DNA from: Enterovibrio gelatinilyticus
Lineage (GTDB): Bacteria > Pseudomonadota > Gammaproteobacteria > Enterobacterales > Vibrionaceae
Length of the DNA stretch: 64,000 bases
Reading direction: 5' to 3'
NCBI RefSeq assembly: GCF_028683095.1
Contig: NZ_JAJUBC010000026.1
Location: 1 to 64,000, forward strand
The position numbers were made by a program, and so were the translations under genes. The first letter of the stretch is position 1. Every line of letters begins with the position of its first letter. The notes beneath the pieces were generated by a model that made no database searches, was not told the origin of the DNA, and was given only the letters and a program-made list of their open reading frames with translations. Below are positions 56,057 through 64,000 of the stretch, in pieces.

Positions 56057-56827
56057 ATGAGCTCCCAATCCTCCTGTCTAGAGATAGATCCTAGCCTGCT
56101 TCCAAAACACATTGCCGTCATTATGGACGGAAATGGCCGTTGGGCAAAAGCGCGCGGTAAAGCCCGAATGTTTGGGCATAAGGCCGGTGTTGATGCAGTT
56201 CGAAAAACGGTTTCTACTGCCAATCGCCTAGGTATACAAGTACTAACCCTGTTTGCGTTCAGCAGTGAAAACTGGCGTCGTCCTGAAGAAGAAGTCAGCC
56301 TATTGATGGAGCTTTTTGTCACGGTTTTAGGACGTGAAGTAAAACGCCTTCACAAAAATGGTGTACGGCTCAAGGTAATCGGCGATAAGTCGCGATTTAG
56401 TCAGTCGTTACAAGATAAGATTGCATCGGCAGAAGCGATGACTGCGAACAACCGCGGACTCACTTTGAACGTGGCCGCTAACTACGGCGGACAATGGGAT
56501 ATATTACAAGCAGTTCAAAAATTGGCGGGTCAAGTTGAGCGGGGAGAGATTCCACCGCAACAGTTGACCGAAGCCGATATTCAAGCACATCTAACAACAG
56601 CGTTTATGCCTGATGTTGATTTGATGATTCGAACCAGTGGAGAGTGCCGCATCAGTAACTTTATGTTGTGGCAGGCAGCTTATGCAGAGCTGTATTTTAC
56701 TGAACAGTTTTGGCCCGACTTCGATGAGACTAGTCTTACCGAAGCCATTGCTTGGTTTATCAACCGTGAGCGCCGTTTTGGCTGCACCGGTGAACAAATT
56801 AAGGCCATGTTACAAGTAGAAAAATAG
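56057..56827 (+). CDS. uppS: Undecaprenyl diphosphate synthase
   Basis: cis-Prenyltransferase that makes C55-PP, the lipid carrier for peptidoglycan and O-antigen. 256 aa from the ATG at 56057 (GAAGGA six bases upstream; another ATG directly before). Motifs: [14 protein letters not shown] with the catalytic Asp, [11 protein letters not shown], and [15 protein letters not shown]. Confidence 0.96.
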   Translation: MSSQSSCLEIDPSLLPKHIAVIMDGNGRWAKARGKARMFGHKAGVDAVRKTVSTANRLGIQVLTLFAFSSENWRRPEEEVSLLMELFVTVLGREVKRLHKNGVRLKVIGDKSRFSQSLQDKIASAEAMTANNRGLTLNVAANYGGQWDILQAVQKLAGQVERGEIPPQQLTEADIQAHLTTAFMPDVDLMIRTSGECRISNFMLWQAAYAELYFTEQFWPDFDETSLTEAIAWFINRERRFGCTGEQIKAMLQVEK

Positions 56828-56837
56828 AGGGTTTCGT

Positions 56838-57686
56838 TTGCTGAAACAACGTGTCTTAACGGCTTCTGTGTTAGCGCCATTAGTTATCGCAGGTATCTTC
56901 TTTTTGCCGTTCCAACTTTTTATCATTGCCGTGGCTGGTGTTACCCTGCTTGGTCAATGGGAATGGACTAAATTTGTCGCAACGTCTTCTCGTCTGGGGG
57001 CTTTTTTCGTGCCCGCAGCGGTGCTTCTTAGCTCGGCGTTTTTATTGCCACTGTCAGAATTAGGAATGAATTTATCCACCTTCAATGCAGGCGCGATTGC
57101 GTTAATCGGTGCACTGTGGTGGTTAGTGGCAACCGGTATGGTTTTGAAGTACCCCAAAGCAACAGGGTGGTGGGCTAACAGTGTACCGTTACAACAGGTT
57201 TTTGGCGTATTAACGCTGATCCCCTTTCTGTGGAGTGTACTGTTACTTCGTGCTTATCACTATGAGCTTGACCCTTTTCTCGGTGCCAAATTGGTATTGA
57301 CCGTTTGTCTGCTCGTTTGGGCTGCGGATACGGGGGCATATTTTTCAGGTAAGCGCTTTGGAAAACGTAAAATGGCACCCTCTGTTAGCCCGAATAAAAC
57401 CGTTGAGGGTCTTATTGGTGGTTTGATAGCCTCGGTTGCCGTCACTCTTGTTGCGGCGAACTACTTTTCGATTCCATTTTCTTCACTTCCTATGCTTGGC
57501 GTCGTCGCCTTGGTGACATCATTTGCCTCCGTACTAGGTGATCTTGCTGAAAGCATGTTTAAACGAGTGGCTGGCGTGAAAGACAGTGGCAGTATTCTCC
57601 CCGGTCACGGTGGAATACTGGATAGAATCGACAGCCTAACTGCTGCCTTTCCTGTTTTCACTGTATTGTATTTCTGGTTGGCTTAA
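56838..57686 (+). CDS. cdsA: Phosphatidate cytidylyltransferase
   Basis: CdsA makes CDP-diacylglycerol from phosphatidate and CTP at the inner membrane. 282 aa with about eight transmembrane helices and a TTG start preceded by GAGGG. The C-terminal signature S-x-x-K-x-x-E-G-x-x-G appears as S-P-N-K-T-V-E-G-L-I-G-G, and the CDP-alcohol site as K-R-x-x-x-x-K-D-S-G-x-x-x-P-G-H-G-G-x-x-D-R-I-D. Confidence 0.95.
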   Translation: MLKQRVLTASVLAPLVIAGIFFLPFQLFIIAVAGVTLLGQWEWTKFVATSSRLGAFFVPAAVLLSSAFLLPLSELGMNLSTFNAGAIALIGALWWLVATGMVLKYPKATGWWANSVPLQQVFGVLTLIPFLWSVLLLRAYHYELDPFLGAKLVLTVCLLVWAADTGAYFSGKRFGKRKMAPSVSPNKTVEGLIGGLIASVAVTLVAANYFSIPFSSLPMLGVVALVTSFASVLGDLAESMFKRVAGVKDSGSILPGHGGILDRIDSLTAAFPVFTVLYFWLA

Positions 57687-57690
57687 ATCA

Positions 57691-57713
57691 TTCACCGGCT
57701 CTCAGCCGGTGAA
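57691..57713 (+). other. Stem-loop between cdsA and dxr
   Basis: TTCACCGGCT pairs with AGCCGGTGAA (10 bp, CTC loop). No T-run follows, so it is probably an intra-operon mRNA element rather than a terminator. Confidence 0.65.
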
Positions 57714-57752
57714 TCGCCTTTCTACCAGACGAAACAATGATTAGAGTGTTCT

Positions 57753-58949
57753 ATGCGTAATTTAACGATTCTTGGTGCAACTGGTTCAATTGGAACGAGC
57801 ACGCTCGCCGTAGTTGAAAAAAATCCTTCAGCGTACCGTGTGTTTGCGCTTTCCGCGAATGCCAATGTCAACGAAATGCTTCTACTATGTTTGAAGTGGA
57901 GCCCTAAGTTTGCGGCAATGGCAGATGAGAGCGCAGCAAAGTCTTTGCGCTTGGCGTTAGTGAATCAAGGGTCGAAAACAGAAGTATTAAGCGGCATCGA
58001 AGGTTTATGTGCGATTGCTGCGCATGACGAGGTCGATACCGTGATGGCTGCCGTTGTTGGCGCAGCAGGCTTGATGCCTACCATGGCGGCCGTTAAAGCG
58101 GGTAAGCGTATTTTACTTGCGAACAAAGAAGCCTTGGTCATGTCAGGTCAGTTTTTCATTGACGCAGTGCATCAGTATGGTGCGGAACTACTGCCAGTCG
58201 ACAGTGAACACAATGCGATTTTTCAGTGTCTTCCTTCTTCCATTCAAGCGAAACCAGGTATTTGCGATTTGGCGTCTGAAGGTGTCAGTAAGATTTTGCT
58301 GACAGGCTCAGGTGGCCCATTCCGTTACACCGATATTGATGTTTTGGCGTCGGTTACCCCAGCACAAGCAATTGCTCATCCTAATTGGTCGATGGGACCC
58401 AAAATCTCAGTAGATTCCGCCACTATGATGAATAAAGGGCTGGAGTATATTGAAGCGCGTTGGCTGTTTAATGCTAAACGAGAACAGCTTGATGTGATTA
58501 TTCATCCGCAGTCGGTGATTCATTCTATGGTCCAGTATCGCGATGGTTCTGTATTGGCACAGATGGGTCATCCAGATATGTGTACGCCGATAGCGTATGC
58601 TATGGCCTACCCTAATCGAATTGATGCAGGTGTGAAGCCGCTCGACTTTAGTGAAGTCGGGGAGTTTACCTTTTTGAAACCCGATTTTGATCGTTATCCT
58701 TGCCTGAAACTTGCCATTGAGGCGTGTTACGTTGGCCAAGCCGCCACCACCTCACTAAATGCGGCGAACGAAGTAGCAGTCGAAGCATTTCTAGGTGGCA
58801 AGATTGGATTTATGCAGATTGCCGAGATTAATGATGCTGTGCTACAACGTGCTGAGCTGGTGGAGCCATCAAGCATGGAATGTTTACTTGAAATTGATAC
58901 TAAGGCGCGTGAAATGGCACAAGACTGTATGACGGGGTTCACTCGATGA
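57753..58949 (+). CDS. dxr: 1-deoxy-D-xylulose 5-phosphate reductoisomerase
   Basis: Dxr (IspC) makes 2-C-methylerythritol 4-phosphate, the committed step of the MEP isoprenoid pathway. 398 aa, same as E. coli. NADPH motif G-A-T-G-S-I-G at 8-14; metal and substrate residues in [23 protein letters not shown]-x-M-G and [10 protein letters not shown]. Its stop overlaps the rseP start (ATGA). Confidence 0.96.
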   Translation: MRNLTILGATGSIGTSTLAVVEKNPSAYRVFALSANANVNEMLLLCLKWSPKFAAMADESAAKSLRLALVNQGSKTEVLSGIEGLCAIAAHDEVDTVMAAVVGAAGLMPTMAAVKAGKRILLANKEALVMSGQFFIDAVHQYGAELLPVDSEHNAIFQCLPSSIQAKPGICDLASEGVSKILLTGSGGPFRYTDIDVLASVTPAQAIAHPNWSMGPKISVDSATMMNKGLEYIEARWLFNAKREQLDVIIHPQSVIHSMVQYRDGSVLAQMGHPDMCTPIAYAMAYPNRIDAGVKPLDFSEVGEFTFLKPDFDRYPCLKLAIEACYVGQAATTSLNAANEVAVEAFLGGKIGFMQIAEINDAVLQRAELVEPSSMECLLEIDTKAREMAQDCMTGFTR

Positions 58950-60301
58950 GCGGTATTCTTTGGAATTTACTCTTTTTCATCGTTGCGCTCGGTATCTTGG
59001 TTGCTGTGCATGAGTACGGGCACTTTTGGGTCGCTCGCCGATGTGGCGTGAAAGTGGAACGTTTCTCTATTGGCTTTGGTAAGGCGATTTGGCAACGAGT
59101 CGGCAAAGATGGCACTGAGTACACCATAGCAATGATACCGCTTGGCGGTTATGTCAAAATGCTCGATGAGCGTGTTGACGATGTGCCACCCGAACAAAAA
59201 GACATGGCATTTAATAATCGCCCATTGTGGCAACGCAGTGCTATCGTGGCTGCGGGGCCTTTTGCTAATTTCATATTTGCCATCGTGGCCTATTGGCTGG
59301 TCATGGTCATGGGCGTACCTGCAATAAAGCCTGTGATTGGTGAGGTAGCTCCCCAATCTATTGCTGCGCAGGCCGGATTAGAGAGCGGCATGGAACTTAC
59401 TGCCGTATCTGGTATCCAAACGCCTGATTGGGAGTCTGTTAACTTACAGCTCATTTCGCACATTGGTGATGACGAAATGACGTTGTCGGTGATGCCAAAT
59501 TCGAGCGCAGGTTACACTGTCGATAAATCGCTGGATTTGGCGACTTGGTCTTATGACCCAGAGTCTCAATCAGCGTTGCGTACATTAGGATTAACGCCTT
59601 ATTCACCAGAGATCACCAACGTGATCGCACAGGTTGTTGAAGGAAGTGCTGCAGAGCAGGCGGGGTTACAAGTTGGTGACAAACTCGTCTCTGTTGATGG
59701 TGAGCCTGTTGATGATTGGAATGTGGTCGTCAATGTTGTCCGAGCTCATCCAGATTCAGTACTGCCTATTGCGATTAACCGAGATGGACGCGATATGATG
59801 CTTTCACTTACTCCGAATAGTCGCGAGCAAGGGGATAAGCAAGTGGGTTACGCAGGTTTCGCCCCACAAGTTGGAGAGTGGCCTGAAACGTACCGTTTTA
59901 CATTGCAGTATGGCCCATTGGAAGCCATTCCTGCCGCCATGGATAAAACGTGGCAGGTGGTGGTGCTGACTGCACAAATGATCAAAAAGTTATTCACGGG
60001 CGATGTGGCAGTGAAAAACTTGAGTGGCCCTATTTCAATCGCCAAAGGTGCAGGGATGACCGCAGACTTCGGTCTGGTATATTTTCTCGGTTTTCTCGCG
60101 CTGATTAGCGTGAATTTAGGCATTATAAATCTGTTACCGTTACCGGTTCTTGATGGCGGACACCTGTTGTTTTTTGGTGTCGAAGCCATAACACGCCGCC
60201 CCGTTTCTGAACGTGTGCAGGATATGGGATATCGGGTTGGTTCAGCCATTATCGTAGTACTGATGGCCGTGGCGTTATTTAACGATTTTGCCCGACTATA
60301 A
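58946..60301 (+). CDS. rseP: Site-2 intramembrane protease RseP
   Basis: RseP cleaves RseA within the membrane to release sigma-E. 451 aa (E. coli 450). Zinc motif H22-E23-x-x-H26 in A-V-H-E-Y-G-H-F, two periplasmic PDZ domains at about 115-300, and the third zinc ligand in [10 protein letters not shown] near the C-terminus. Four transmembrane helices. It is translationally coupled to dxr and followed by bamA. Confidence 0.96.
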   Translation: MSGILWNLLFFIVALGILVAVHEYGHFWVARRCGVKVERFSIGFGKAIWQRVGKDGTEYTIAMIPLGGYVKMLDERVDDVPPEQKDMAFNNRPLWQRSAIVAAGPFANFIFAIVAYWLVMVMGVPAIKPVIGEVAPQSIAAQAGLESGMELTAVSGIQTPDWESVNLQLISHIGDDEMTLSVMPNSSAGYTVDKSLDLATWSYDPESQSALRTLGLTPYSPEITNVIAQVVEGSAAEQAGLQVGDKLVSVDGEPVDDWNVVVNVVRAHPDSVLPIAINRDGRDMMLSLTPNSREQGDKQVGYAGFAPQVGEWPETYRFTLQYGPLEAIPAAMDKTWQVVVLTAQMIKKLFTGDVAVKNLSGPISIAKGAGMTADFGLVYFLGFLALISVNLGIINLLPLPVLDGGHLLFFGVEAITRRPVSERVQDMGYRVGSAIIVVLMAVALFNDFARL

Positions 60302-60333
60302 ATCAGCGTTTAGCAAGGACACTCAGAGCAGCA

Positions 60334-62733
60334 ATGGCGATGAAAAAACTTTTACTGGCCTCTCTTCTTCTTTCTAGTTCTGTTACGGCCGATGAGTTCG
60401 TAGTAGAAGACATTCGATTTGAGGGGCTCCAGCGAGTCAGTCTCGGTGCGGCGTTGCTTTCGATGCCCGTGCGAGTTGGCGACAATATCGATGAAGGCGA
60501 TGTATCAGGGATCATAAAATCCTTATTTTCGTCAGGGAACTTTGAAAACGTTCGAGTCTTCAGGGATGGCGATGACCTTTTAGTGAAGGTGATTGAGCGA
60601 CCAACTGTCGCGAGTATTTCGTTTTCAGGAAACTCAGCGATCGAAGATGAACAGCTTTCGGAGAATCTCTCCGCATCAGGCTTACGGGTTGGTGAAGCGC
60701 TTGATCGCACCACGCTTTCAAATATTGAAAAGGGACTTGAAGACTTCTACTACAGCGTGGGTAAGTATAACGCGTTGGTCAACGCTGTTATCACTCCACT
60801 TCCGCGTAATCGTGCTGACGTCAAGTTTGTCTTCACTGAAGGGGTGTCTGCCACTATTCAGCAGATAAACTTCATTGGCAACACAGTGTTTAGCGACGAA
60901 GAGCTTAAAAATAATTTTAAGTTGCGTGCGGACGTGCCTTGGTGGAACTTTCTCGCCAATGAACAGTATCAAAAACAAGTGTTAGCTGGAGATTTAGAAA
61001 GCCTACGCTCGTTTTACCTCAACCGTGGCTATTTGAAATTCCGCGTTGATGCGACAAACGTCTCTATTTCGCCTGATAAAAAGGGCGTGTATATCACTCT
61101 TAACATCGACGAAGGTCAGCCTTACACAGTGTCTGACGTCAATGTCCGTGGTGGGAAGGACAGCTCAGCATTTGCATCGCTCGTCCCGTTTGAAGACGGA
61201 GAAGTCTACAGCGGTGAAAAAGTGACGCGTTTGGAAGATGAGATTAAGCGTGCACTAGGCGAGCAAGGTTATGCCTACCCTCAAGTCGCCACCATTCCTG
61301 AATTTAATGACGATGCTAATACCGTTGCATTAAACGTGAATGTCGATCCGGGCAAGCGTGTTTATGTTCGCAACATCAAGTTTTCTGGTAATCAGATCAC
61401 TCGTGATGAGGTGCTACGCCGAGAAATGCGTCAGATGGAAGGCTCGTGGCTAAATGCGAAGTCGGTTGAAACCAGTAAAGAGCGTCTTAACCGTCTAGGT
61501 TTTTTCGAAACCGTTGATGTTCGCACAACCCGTGTTCCTGGTACGGATGATCAGGTCGATGTAGAGTATTTCGTCAAAGAGACCAACTCGGGCAGTGTTA
61601 ACTTTGGTATTGGTTACGGTACTGAATCAGGCATTAGCTTCCAAGCGGGTTTACAGCAAGATAACTTCGCAGGTTCCGGTAATCGTTTTGGTATCAATGC
61701 CATGATTAACGATTATCAAAAAAACCTGACACTGGATTATCGCGACCCTTATTGGACACTTGATGGGATCAGTTTGGGCGGTAAGATCTTCTATAACGAG
61801 TTTGAAGCATCAGACGCAAACATTGTCGATTATACCGACAAAAGTTACGGAACTAGCCTCACGTGGGGTTTCCCATTTGATGAGCTGAACTACTTCGACT
61901 TCTCGATTGGCTACACCCATCGCCAAATTGAAAATCTGGGTGGTTATTATCAAATCCAGAAATTCCTCGACTCGATGGGAGATAATGTGACTGATGACAG
62001 CGGACTCGAAGTCGATGACTTTGATTGGTCTGTTAGCTGGAGTCGCAATAACCTCAACCGAGGTTTCTTCCCAACTGCCGGTAATTATCAAAGAGCATCT
62101 TTCCGCATGACGGTACCGGGGTCTGATGCCCAGTACTTCAAAGCACAATACGATGTAAGACAGTATGTGCCTTTGACAGAGTCACACAGCTTCTCGCTGC
62201 TCATGCGTGGCCGTCTGGGTTACGGTAATGGCTATGGTAAGAACGATGAGAACGAGTACTTGCTACCGTTTTATGAAAACTTTTATGCAGGTGGTTACTC
62301 AACACTGCGTGGTTTCCGTTCGAACACTGCTGGTCCTAAAGCGGTATACGACCAAGGTGCTGGCAATAATCCAGCGTTGGTTGGTAGTAACGACTCTGTG
62401 GGTGGTAATGCCATTGCATTGGCAAGTGTCGAGTTAATTGTGCCAACGCCGTTTGTATCCATTGAAATGAAAAACTCGATTCGAACGAGTGTGTTTGTTG
62501 ATGCAGCATCGGTATGGGATACCGAGTATGACTTAGATAACGCTCGCGTTATCAGTGGGCAAGAATACATTTACGATTATAGCGATCCAAGCAACTATCG
62601 TGCGTCTTATGGCGCAGCGATTCAATGGCGCTCTCCAATGGGGCCATTGGTATTCTCATTGTCAAAGCCTATCAAGAGCTATGAGGGTGACGATGAGGAG
62701 TTCTTTACCTTTACAATTGGCCAAACGTTCTGA
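60334..62733 (+). CDS. bamA: Outer membrane protein assembly factor BamA
   Basis: Central beta-barrel of the BAM complex that inserts outer-membrane proteins. 799 aa with an N-terminal signal peptide (MAMKKLLLASLLLSSSVTA). Five POTRA domains cover about 22-420 (F-V-V-E-D-I-R-F-E-G-L-Q-R-V starts the first). The 16-strand barrel has the L-R-G-F motif of loop 6 and ends in the outer-membrane C-terminal pattern (F-T-I-G-Q-T-F). The start could also be the ATG two codons later. Confidence 0.97.
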   Translation: MAMKKLLLASLLLSSSVTADEFVVEDIRFEGLQRVSLGAALLSMPVRVGDNIDEGDVSGIIKSLFSSGNFENVRVFRDGDDLLVKVIERPTVASISFSGNSAIEDEQLSENLSASGLRVGEALDRTTLSNIEKGLEDFYYSVGKYNALVNAVITPLPRNRADVKFVFTEGVSATIQQINFIGNTVFSDEELKNNFKLRADVPWWNFLANEQYQKQVLAGDLESLRSFYLNRGYLKFRVDATNVSISPDKKGVYITLNIDEGQPYTVSDVNVRGGKDSSAFASLVPFEDGEVYSGEKVTRLEDEIKRALGEQGYAYPQVATIPEFNDDANTVALNVNVDPGKRVYVRNIKFSGNQITRDEVLRREMRQMEGSWLNAKSVETSKERLNRLGFFETVDVRTTRVPGTDDQVDVEYFVKETNSGSVNFGIGYGTESGISFQAGLQQDNFAGSGNRFGINAMINDYQKNLTLDYRDPYWTLDGISLGGKIFYNEFEASDANIVDYTDKSYGTSLTWGFPFDELNYFDFSIGYTHRQIENLGGYYQIQKFLDSMGDNVTDDSGLEVDDFDWSVSWSRNNLNRGFFPTAGNYQRASFRMTVPGSDAQYFKAQYDVRQYVPLTESHSFSLLMRGRLGYGNGYGKNDENEYLLPFYENFYAGGYSTLRGFRSNTAGPKAVYDQGAGNNPALVGSNDSVGGNAIALASVELIVPTPFVSIEMKNSIRTSVFVDAASVWDTEYDLDNARVISGQEYIYDYSDPSNYRASYGAAIQWRSPMGPLVFSLSKPIKSYEGDDEEFFTFTIGQTF

Positions 62734-62755
62734 TTTTCAATATTAGGAGAATAGA

Positions 62756-63265
62756 TTGAAACCTACTATCAAAGCGGCAGGCCTGTGCCTAGCCATGTTC
62801 AGTGCTTCCGTGTTTGCGTCTGCAGCTGAGGCGGCTCAAAAAGTTGGCTACGTTGCGACAGGCCCTGTGCTGGCGCAAATGGCAAAGCAAAGTAACGTGA
62901 GCGAGAATCTGCGCAAAGAATTTAAAGATCGCATCGCTGAAGTGGAGCGTTTGGAAAGCAAATTGCAAAAAGGTGTTGAAAAACTGAAGCGTAATGGCGA
63001 GCTGATGAGTGATAGCGAACGCACTAAGCTTCAACGCCAACTACAATCTTATGATGCAGACTACAAACTTAAAGTCGGCAATCTTAAAGAAGATGAGCGT
63101 AAACGTAGCGCTGAAGAACAACGCAAATTGGTAGAAAAACTGCAAAAGGCCATCGCACGTCTTGCGGAAAAAGAAGGCTATGACATGGTGCTAGATCGCC
63201 AAGCCGTTTTGTATGCAAGCCCGAAAGATGACCTGTCAGAGAAAGTACTGAAAGCAGTCAAATAA
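62756..63265 (+). CDS. skp: Periplasmic chaperone Skp (OmpH)
   Basis: Holdase that escorts unfolded outer-membrane proteins to BamA. 169 aa from a TTG start with AGGAGAA upstream. Signal peptide cleaved near A-S-A-A-E-A-A-Q, then the short strand K-V-G-Y-V and two long charged helices (K-E-F-K-D-R-I-A-E-V-E-R-L-E) that form the tentacle arms. Confidence 0.95.
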   Translation: MKPTIKAAGLCLAMFSASVFASAAEAAQKVGYVATGPVLAQMAKQSNVSENLRKEFKDRIAEVERLESKLQKGVEKLKRNGELMSDSERTKLQRQLQSYDADYKLKVGNLKEDERKRSAEEQRKLVEKLQKAIARLAEKEGYDMVLDRQAVLYASPKDDLSEKVLKAVK

Positions 63266-63277
63266 GTAAGGTAAAAA

Positions 63278-64000
63278 ATGGCTTCAATTACGCTCGCTGA
63301 ATTAGCGGAAAAACTGGGTGCTGAATTGCATGGTGACGGAACTGTTGCCATCTCTTCAATAGCGGGTATGGATAAGGCCGCTGATGGGCAGATTACATTT
63401 TTGTCCAGCAGCAAGTACCGTAAGCACCTTGCACAATGTCAAGCCAGCGCGGTGATGGTCAAGGAAGCCGACCTCGCATACTGCAGTGGCAATGCGCTTG
63501 TGGTTAAAGACCCGTATTTAGGTTACGCACTGACCGCTCAACTGTTGGACTCGACGCCACGTTGCGCGACAGATATTGCACCAAGTGCTTATGTTTCGCC
63601 CTTGGCAACTCTCGGAGAGGGAGTGTCGATTGGTCACAATGCGGTGATTGAAGATGGGGCGGAGCTCGGCGCCAACGTTCAGATAGGTGCTGGTTGTTTT
63701 GTCGGGAAAAACGCAAAACTGGGCGCGAATACCAAGCTTTGGGCAAACGTGAGTGTCTATCATGGTGTTCAAATTGGTGCGTCTTGCTTAGTGCAGTCAG
63801 GCACTGTAATCGGTTCTGATGGGTTTGGTTATGCGAATGACAAAGGTCGTTGGATTAAGATCCCTCAAGTGGGAACCGTACTGATCGGAGATCGTGTTGA
63901 GATTGGCGCGTGTACGACGATTGACCGTGGTGCCCTTGATGACACTGTGATTAGTGATGGTGTGATCATCGACAATCTTTGTCAGATCGCGCATAATGTC
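63278..64000 (+). CDS. lpxD: UDP-3-O-acylglucosamine N-acyltransferase, partial (cut by window end)
   Basis: LpxD adds the second acyl chain (N-linked) in lipid A synthesis, using acyl-ACP. The ATG at 63278 opens a frame that stays open for 241 codons to the window edge; about 100 residues are missing. N-terminal uridine-binding domain at about 1-100 ([10 protein letters not shown]), then left-handed beta-helix repeats ([13 protein letters not shown]). The catalytic histidine is in N-L-C-Q-I-A-H-N-V at the very end. Confidence 0.95.
   Translation, partial: MASITLAELAEKLGAELHGDGTVAISSIAGMDKAADGQITFLSSSKYRKHLAQCQASAVMVKEADLAYCSGNALVVKDPYLGYALTAQLLDSTPRCATDIAPSAYVSPLATLGEGVSIGHNAVIEDGAELGANVQIGAGCFVGKNAKLGANTKLWANVSVYHGVQIGASCLVQSGTVIGSDGFGYANDKGRWIKIPQVGTVLIGDRVEIGACTTIDRGALDDTVISDGVIIDNLCQIAHNV

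Noticed and set aside
1..64000. tRNA, rRNA, insertion sequences, prophage or defence genes
   Set aside because: None were recognised on reading either strand; a covariance search for tRNAs was not possible here.

Overview
The window is chromosomal backbone of a marine gammaproteobacterium, almost certainly Vibrionaceae. The evidence is gene order and protein similarity: a frr-uppS-cdsA-dxr-rseP-bamA-skp-lpxD block with dxr after cdsA, a phaB-phaA-phasin-phaC operon of the Vibrio/Photobacterium type, several Vibrio-enriched DUF families (DUF2310, DUF2789, DUF2850, DUF3301, DUF3549), and csrB and gcvB small RNAs at their classical loci. A Grimontia/Enterovibrio/Photobacterium-like genus is plausible, but genus level is inference. 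I see no rRNA, tRNA, CRISPR array, insertion sequence or prophage.

Layout. 1-4.95 kb: DUF2799-like lipoprotein, dapD, yebG and a divergent Tag-like DNA glycosylase sharing a perfect LexA box, then a LysR regulator divergent from a TDT/SLAC1-type transporter. 5-15.9 kb: recC, a chemoreceptor on the other strand, then recB-recD. 15.9-19.4 kb: argA, two small poorly known genes, mltA. 19.5-23.8 kb: an accessory catabolic cassette (TAXI binding protein, BKACE/DUF849 enzyme, class III aminotransferase, divergent LysR). 23.9-34.7 kb: tcdA, polyhydroxybutyrate operon, csdA-csdE, gcvB/gcvA divergent pair, an alpha/beta hydrolase, ygdD-like gene and rlmM. 34.8-44.2 kb: xni, ppnN, a diguanylate cyclase, a TPR protein with a degenerate GGDEF domain, queF, syd and three small genes. 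44.3-45.75 kb: two tandem csrB small-RNA genes. 45.9-52.5 kb: DUF3301/DUF3549 pair, yqcC-truC, yaeH, glnD and map. 52.8-64 kb: rpsB-tsf-pyrH-frr-uppS-cdsA-dxr-rseP-bamA-skp and the start of lpxD.

How it fits together. The right end is a translation and envelope-biogenesis superoperon: ribosomal protein S2, EF-Ts, UMP kinase, ribosome recycling, undecaprenyl-PP and CDP-DAG synthesis, isoprenoid entry, sigma-E proteolysis, outer-membrane assembly and lipid A. The middle is a conserved backbone (mltA-tcdA-csdEA-gcvA-ygdD-rlmM, as in enterics) into which the catabolic cassette, the PHB operon and a hydrolase have been inserted.

The most striking non-coding observation is the tandem csrB pair. 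The transcribed bodies are about 97% identical, while most of the roughly 150-bp upstream sequences have diverged. Each copy nevertheless keeps a UvrY/VarA (GacA-type) palindrome at exactly the same distance from its start. This suggests concerted evolution of two independently activated CsrA sponges. I did not find a clearly unprecedented multi-gene system. The best candidates for new biology are the csrB duplication, the BKACE/aminotransferase/TAXI cassette, the paired SOS promoter for yebG and a Tag-like glycosylase, and a 14-bp stem-loop that would cover the recC ribosome-binding region.
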